Source: Tanypteryx hageni
Lineage: Eukaryota; Arthropoda; Insecta; Odonata; Petaluridae
DNA length: 64,000 nucleotides
Direction: 5' to 3'
Assembly (NCBI GenBank): GCA_028673005.1
Contig: CM054118.1
Span: 86,484,964-86,548,963, forward strand
The notes beneath the pieces are model-generated. The model had not been told where the DNA came from. It was given only the letters and a program-made list of their open reading frames with translations, and did no database searches. Shown here one piece after another: positions 58,388 through 64,000 of this stretch. How positions within the stretch are numbered: position 1 is the stretch's first letter; every line of letters starts with the position of its first letter. The position numbers and the translations under genes are program-made.

Positions 58388-59062
58388 TTGTCTTATTTCC
58401 AGCTCTAATAGATTCCCTTATAATATGTAGTTTCTTTTACAAACTTTGCTATATTGCAAAGGAGTTTTAATATGCTGTTGATATATAATAGCATATTATA
58501 AGAAAGGTTCATAGTATTTTATGAAGGCTCATTCAATTGTGCATGCATGTTATCTTACAAAGAAAAATTTTAATGGGTGTGTATTATACATGCAAATTTA
58601 GGCTAATTTAAATTAAGCTTAAATTCTCACTTTATTCAAAGTAACAAATATAAAGATATGAACCACAGCTACCTCAAACAATTTTACATATATAAAAAAC
58701 AGCAAAACATATAGTTCACCTTTATCATAATAGAACAAGCCCTCTGTATGAATATTTGCGTGCAAGCATGAATATTCAGCTAGTCCAGGCCTTTCCATTA
58801 AAACGAAACAAAAATGTGATACAAGCAAGATATGAGCACCTCAGGATATTCATGACCTGAAATTTCACTGTTTCTATTCTGTTTTGATGTTCACTCAACA
58901 TTTTCTATATTGAATAAAATGAAGTTCTATTATAAAATTAATGTTGAAATTTCTTATTTTGTTTCTGGCATTGTGACAATCCTGATCAAGTGATACAATC
59001 CTGATAGATTATTTCTTGTATTTCAATAAAAGCCTCAAATATATAAAGTTAAAATGCATATA

Positions 59063-60060
59063 CAGGCAGTCCTCAGTTATCCGACACTATGCGTTCCTCA
59101 AATAGGTGTTGGATAACAAATTTTCGGAAAACAAAACCCATTTTCCCATACAATTAAATGTAATAATGGAGCCTAGGTACACAACTAGGACCAAATACCC
59201 TATTTTCACTAAAATAACAAAAAATAGCAATCCAAATCAATATCTTAAATCAGTAATAACCATTATATAACAAAAAAATCAATGCAGTGAATAGAAATCA
59301 CAGTTTTATTACCAGAAAGAACTTTCTTTTATCAGACACGGTTAAGGAATAATACAACTTTAAAAATCACAATAATCCCAAAACTAGGGCCACGACAACT
59401 ACCGTACTAGTGATGTGTCACTCGCGAAAGAGCTAGTTTAAAGAGCCCTTTTAGTTTAACTATAAACAGTTTAGAACCAACTCTTTTATAAAGAATCAGT
59501 TCATCCAATCGCTATATCCACACTGATTAAAATGGCATTGGAAAAGGAAATGAGTGACAAGATGCACTATACAAACTAAATCCTTGGCAAGACGTCACGT
59601 CAAAATTAAATAAATTCTCAATAGCCTTTCTCTGTATCAGGGATAGATTTTCTTTTCATGATTCAGGTTTCTATGAAGTCAACATCAATAATTATGATCT
59701 TAAAATCAAACTCAATATAATGTTTGTTTTCCTAAGTATTGCATATTCCTGCTGCTTGGTATCACTAGGTGCATGGAAAATACGGAAATCTGATAGTTCT
59801 TAATCTTCAAAATTAAATGGAAATAGCAAAAATGTGAAAACTGTTTAAATATTTTCAAGTAGTTTTAGCGATATCTTGTTGCTGGGATTCGGCAGCACTG
59901 TATTTCGGATTTGAATACATGAATATATCCGAGGTAAAGTTAATAAAAATCATCGGATAACTGGGTTTATCATCTTATAAGCGAGTCAGTGGTTTTAATA
60001 ATGAAGCGTCAGATACGCAAAACATCGGAAAGCAAATCGTCAGATAACAAAGACTGCCTG
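59063..60060. mobile_element. pogo/Tigger-like nonautonomous element, 998 bp
   Basis: TA flanks (59,061-59,062 and 60,061-60,062). Ends CAGGCAGTCCTCAGTTATCC and, inverted, CAGGCAGTCTTTGTTATCTG. Repeated GGATAAC/CAGATAAC motifs lie near both ends, and no transposase frame is visible. Confidence 0.85.
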
Positions 60061-60062
60061 TA

Positions 60063-63000
60063 TTAGCAAAACAAAATTGTCAGCAATTTTTTAAAAATAG
60101 AAATCCTACCAAAAGTATTTGAACAGAAATTTTGTTCTGCTCCATAAGTATGGAAAAGAAATTCTCAGATGGATATTTTACAATTCTTAACTAAAATAAT
60201 TGTGGCATGATTAAGGAAATCCAAAATTTTATCAAAATACATCCAATGTTATAAGCTTAAGCTTCTAGTCCTAGATCAAAGTATTTCAAATTCATAATTC
60301 TCAAATTTCTTGGGGAGAAATGAGAAACTGGGATTTTGGAAGAAATTTCTACTCAATTCAGAATAATTTGGTTATCTAAGATTCCTATACTTTTGGCTAA
60401 AATTGTTGCATTTATGAGAATTATTTTAACACAAATCTATTTGTAAAAATTGGCTTTAATACCATGTACATCACTTTGAATTTTGTTACTCAACTCTTTT
60501 TCCATTTGAATGCCAGCCATAGCATTTAACTAAATCAGTCAATTGCGCCAAGCGTTTTATGTCAGATGACCTTGATTTAAAGATATTGGTGACCTTATTA
60601 TAGTTTTAATAATTTAATTAAAAAGACCTTAGTTTTTCTTTAAAAAAGTTTAATCAAGTCATTTATAAAATACAGATTTTTTAGTGGTAATATATTAACT
60701 CTCCATTCAAATTGTATTTTTTAAATTAGAATCTATTCAGAATACTTTCTGATGCCTAAATGTTAACAAGCATTTCCTGTCTTTCTGTTGACCCATGAAT
60801 GCGATTCATTTTACCAATGATGTTTATCAAGATGAAAAATATTACCAAACCCTTTAATTCTGACGAGTTATCACCACCTACTAATCTTCTCAATTTACAT
60901 ATTAGCATCTATTGTTTAGGGAAGGATATCGCAGGACTTCTGAAATGAAATAAGAAAACAATTTCAATTAACGATTTTTCATCTTAACTTTGTCATATTC
61001 AGCTTTTATATGTAATTAATAAATAAACTATGAAACATGCATACACTGTGGTAATGGTTCTCTAAAAAGAAAACCACAACATGAAAGTTCAGAATGCAAA
61101 ACTTTAAGGAATTATTTAAAAAACAGCTCGACAATGGAAAATAATTTTTACTAGTTAGCATATTCCCAACCAAGAGATTGACCAAAGTTTACAAAAATGA
61201 TATAATTTTTAGATATGTTGTTAATTTGGTATAAATATGGAGACATTAATTCACTTATTATTTTCCTAGAACATTTCTTCCATTTCCCTGATATTATTTG
61301 AAAGGTAAATTGTTTGTTTTAGGAGACATTATATAGGAATAATCTATATATGTAAACGCCGACATGCGAGCGTCTGCAGAACTCCTCCTAGGGTTCTCAA
61401 TGGGTCGGTTCAGGTGCCATTCAATGCCTATTCATGGCACAGATTGCACAATTCAGTAAAATCTGTGAAAAAATGTACACTAGGTCTGATAATGGCCAAA
61501 AACTGTGTCCAGAAGGCACTGCGACCAGTGCTAGTATCGTGGTGTTGGCCAGCCCGCCACCTTAGTGCAATGCACTTATTGACTGTTACACGTTTGCCAA
61601 ACCGAATATGTAAAAAATTTATAGAGTGAAGGATTGGGTGATAGGTTATTGGGGTTAGGTAGAAGAACAATGGACTTGAGGAGCATTTGCATTTTTCATT
61701 TTTTTTTCAATTTGTTTACATAGTGTTGGAAGCTTTGGTTTGAAGATGCAATCTATTAACATACGAGTTTTAGCAAAAATATGTGCATTGTACTTGAATT
61801 CTAAGAAAACGGTAAATGGGTTTTAATTTCTTTGGTCATGCCTATTGTCATTTTGACGGACAGTTCCACTAGTTTTATATTATAACATCACAAAAGAAAT
61901 ACACATCCATGTATGTAATAGTGTGTCAGTGAGCCAGGTATTAAACATGTGGCCAGATTGACAGTTGAATGGGTTAACCACCTCAAATTTTACTCAGCAT
62001 ATTTGTCTATGTATTTTGCCATTTTTGTAGTAATTTTTAACAGCAGCACATCAACTAAGAATAGAGTTGCACGATCTGGATTCCCATTAAATGGAACAAA
62101 CACCATCCCAAATTCATACAAAATGTATAAATTAAAAATTAGATGCTTATGAAAGCCTATAAATACTCCAAAATGTCTTAAAAATGACTATGGACCCCTG
62201 ACCAAGGACACCCACCTCTTACTTTACCCCCTCCCCTTTCACCAATTCAATACTCGAGATACAGGATACACAAAATACTACTGAAGATGGCATCTGATGT
62301 CAAAATACTTATAGTAAAATGTTTTCCAAATAACAGTTTGTGAACCTGTTGAATGTGCCACAAATTAGGTAAAAATATTTCAATTTAATTTACATCAATG
62401 TAAAGTACCTTTCAGTATTAAATACAAAATTATGAGGTCCTGAAATAACATTTTTCATCAGTTAATGGGAGGGGCAAATCATTTTAATTCTTAGGGTATT
62501 ATAGCACCAAATTATAATCATAGGGAAAGTGAGATATTCATTCAATAGTTTTCAGTCCAAATTTCACCAAGTTCTTCTTCTAAAAGTACTCATGCCATTG
62601 TCTTATGGACAAATAAATAAATTCAAAGACATGAAAAGCAAACAACAATATGACCGGCTTACTGCATCTGTCTCTACCAATGATTAAATTCATAATATCT
62701 AACCATAATGGGTAGCCTTCATGATACGAAAGATCACTATACTGCATGAATGGAAATGGCAGGTAGAGACATTACTTCAGTCATTTGATAATGTAGTCAA
62801 GTCTAAAATTCCATTTTCTTGAAAATTGAAGCAAAGTAAAATATCAGAATATTTTATAAAGCAACAGTGTGTTACAGATAATTGCTTCTCATTTTTTTTC
62901 TACCCCCTCTGCATCTAGTAGATTTTCTGTATAATGTACTTTCGGTATAACAAAACATTCATGTTATATCATGATTTCACTGTATTTAAGTATTAGAAGC

Positions 63001-63261
63001 TTAATAAGGAGTACTAATTTACTTGACTGTATACATTCATACCATCAGATCATAACTTATGTAGTATATATACGCTTTGTGCATGTGGGTGCATCAGGTC
63101 ACTTGCTCAAAGAAAATTCCCAAAAGAACCTGTCATGAGTGATAGAAATATCTATAAAGAGTGACTGAGTAAATGGATGTCGCTGTCTTTTGTATATTTC
63201 ATTTGTGATGTTTGGTGGTTTCATTAAGGAATATTGTTACACCATAGGCAACTCAAACAAC
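60063..63261. other. AT-rich intergenic stretch
   Basis: No exon was supported. The ORF at 61,414-61,629 has no recognisable content. At about 62,935-62,985 a small near-palindrome ends TATATCATGATTTCACTGTA and may be paired pogo-like ends without an interior. Confidence 0.4.
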
Positions 63262-63267
63262 TTTATT
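63262..63267 (-). terminator. polyadenylation signal AATAAA of the right-edge gene
   Basis: First AATAAA on the minus strand after the stop at 63,499, giving a 3' UTR of about 250 bases. Confidence 0.5.
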
Positions 63268-63498
63268 ATAAATTTAAGGAAATATTTATAGAAAATTTTA
63301 AACCTAAATGAAGAGAAAATGAACTGCTGACGAAGTTATTAATTTATGAGATTCTAACATATTATTCAAAGAGAAAAACAAAATTAAGAATAAAATAAAA
63401 ATTAAGAGCAGTGAATTAACAGATACACATCAAATTTAAGTATAATCAGATAATTCACTATTTATCAATTTGCTGCAGAGGTAAGAAATTGCTGTTTC

Positions 63499-63653
63499 TT
63501 ACGCTGGCGGTGGAAGAGACCTTTGTACAACTGATTTTGTGCCTTCTGGTCCTTGAACTTTGAATTCTGCTTCAACTGGAGCCCTTATGTTGTACGTGAC
63601 ACCGTTCGGTGCTGTTACAGTCACACCTCGGCCATGGAATGGGCTAGGAGTCC
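63499..63653 (-). CDS. last coding exon of an unidentified gene running off the window
   Basis: The acceptor TTGACTCTCCAG| is followed by 155 nt open in phase (two bases complete a split codon) to TAA. The 50 residues are TPSPFHGRGVTVTAPNGVTY, then NIRAPVEAEF, then KVQGPEGTKSVVQRSLPPPA. It is higher in GC than the surroundings and looks strongly coding. The sequence resembles a beta-rich tail, but I do not recognise the family. The upstream exon may end right at the window edge (see rejected items). Confidence 0.7.
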
Positions 63654-64000
63654 CTGGAGAGTCAAAGACATCTTTTTATTTTCCCACACAAACATTCAAC
63701 CAATAATATCATTGTTTTAGTTTTGTGGCACAAAATTAATCCAAATAGTAACAGCAGATTCTCAAAATGTTTCATCATGGACTTTTTGAAAAGAACCTTT
63801 CATGTTGAAGCATAATGCAAAACAGAAGTTATGTTCCAGATTCTCCTTTGTACTTTTGTAAAACATCTAGCAATTTGATCTTGACAAAAGTTATAATAAT
63901 CACTGTGGATTTTGTTCCTTCAATTTAAAATTCTTACACTTTATAATAAATGAGAAATTAATAACAAATTGAGATAAAGAGAGCAAACCTTTAGGGGCAT

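Noticed and set aside
63987..64000. Upstream exon of the right-edge gene ending ATGCCCCTAAAG|GTTTGC
   Set aside because: The phase would fit (one leftover base), but the donor GTTTGC is poor and only 12 coding bases are visible, so it is not called.

Overview
This is a stretch of animal (eukaryotic) nuclear DNA, most likely from an insect or another arthropod. Coding sequence is split by GT-AG introns. The remaining DNA is crowded with animal-type transposable elements: RTE, CR1/jockey, hAT, piggyBac, mariner and pogo/Tigger families, plus a tRNA-derived SINE. The species cannot be named from the sequence. No operon, CRISPR array, phage or other prokaryotic feature was seen.

Host genes. (1) Plus strand, 6,593-24,258: a complete eight-exon gene for a secreted astacin zinc metalloprotease of 349 residues, with signal peptide, propeptide, catalytic domain, glycine-rich linker and C-terminal ShKT domain. 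All seven splice joins keep frame. (2) Minus strand, 51,658-49,304: a complete six-exon gene for a 147-residue ubiquitin-conjugating enzyme of the UBE2D/effete type. (3) Minus strand, about 45,431-43,464: three consecutive exons of an unidentified gene, including its 3' end. They are too short or too split to stand out as ORFs, but have good splice signals and compatible phases. (4) Minus strand, 63,653-63,499: the last coding exon of a gene that continues past the right edge of the window.

Transposable elements. From 1 to about 31 kb there are truncated LINE pieces, a 561-bp tandem duplication, a SINE with 15-bp target duplications, mariner and piggyBac derivatives, and several hAT-type MITEs with 8-bp target duplications. 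Most of the hAT and piggyBac insertions lie in the astacin introns. At 26.4-31.1 kb an apparently intact RTE-type retrotransposon sits inside a decayed CR1/jockey-type element. At 35.3-38.9 kb a dead hAT transposase gene is split by a 767-bp hAT MITE and by a 5'-truncated LINE. Further right are a jockey-like LINE relic (53.9-55.95 kb), a pogo-type transposase relic (56.9-57.6 kb) and three pogo/Tigger-type nonautonomous elements (one of them in an astacin intron).

Base composition changes sharply. By eye, roughly the first 31 kb (astacin gene and its introns) is rich in CpG, while 31.5-46 kb, 47.6-50.5 kb and 52.5-63.4 kb have very little. Two CpG-rich patches interrupt the poor part: one at the 5' end of the UBE2D gene, the other at 46.6-47.43 kb, upstream of the unidentified gene. 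This pattern suits a genome with methylated, CpG-depleted bodies of broadly expressed genes and unmethylated promoters. That reading is inference.
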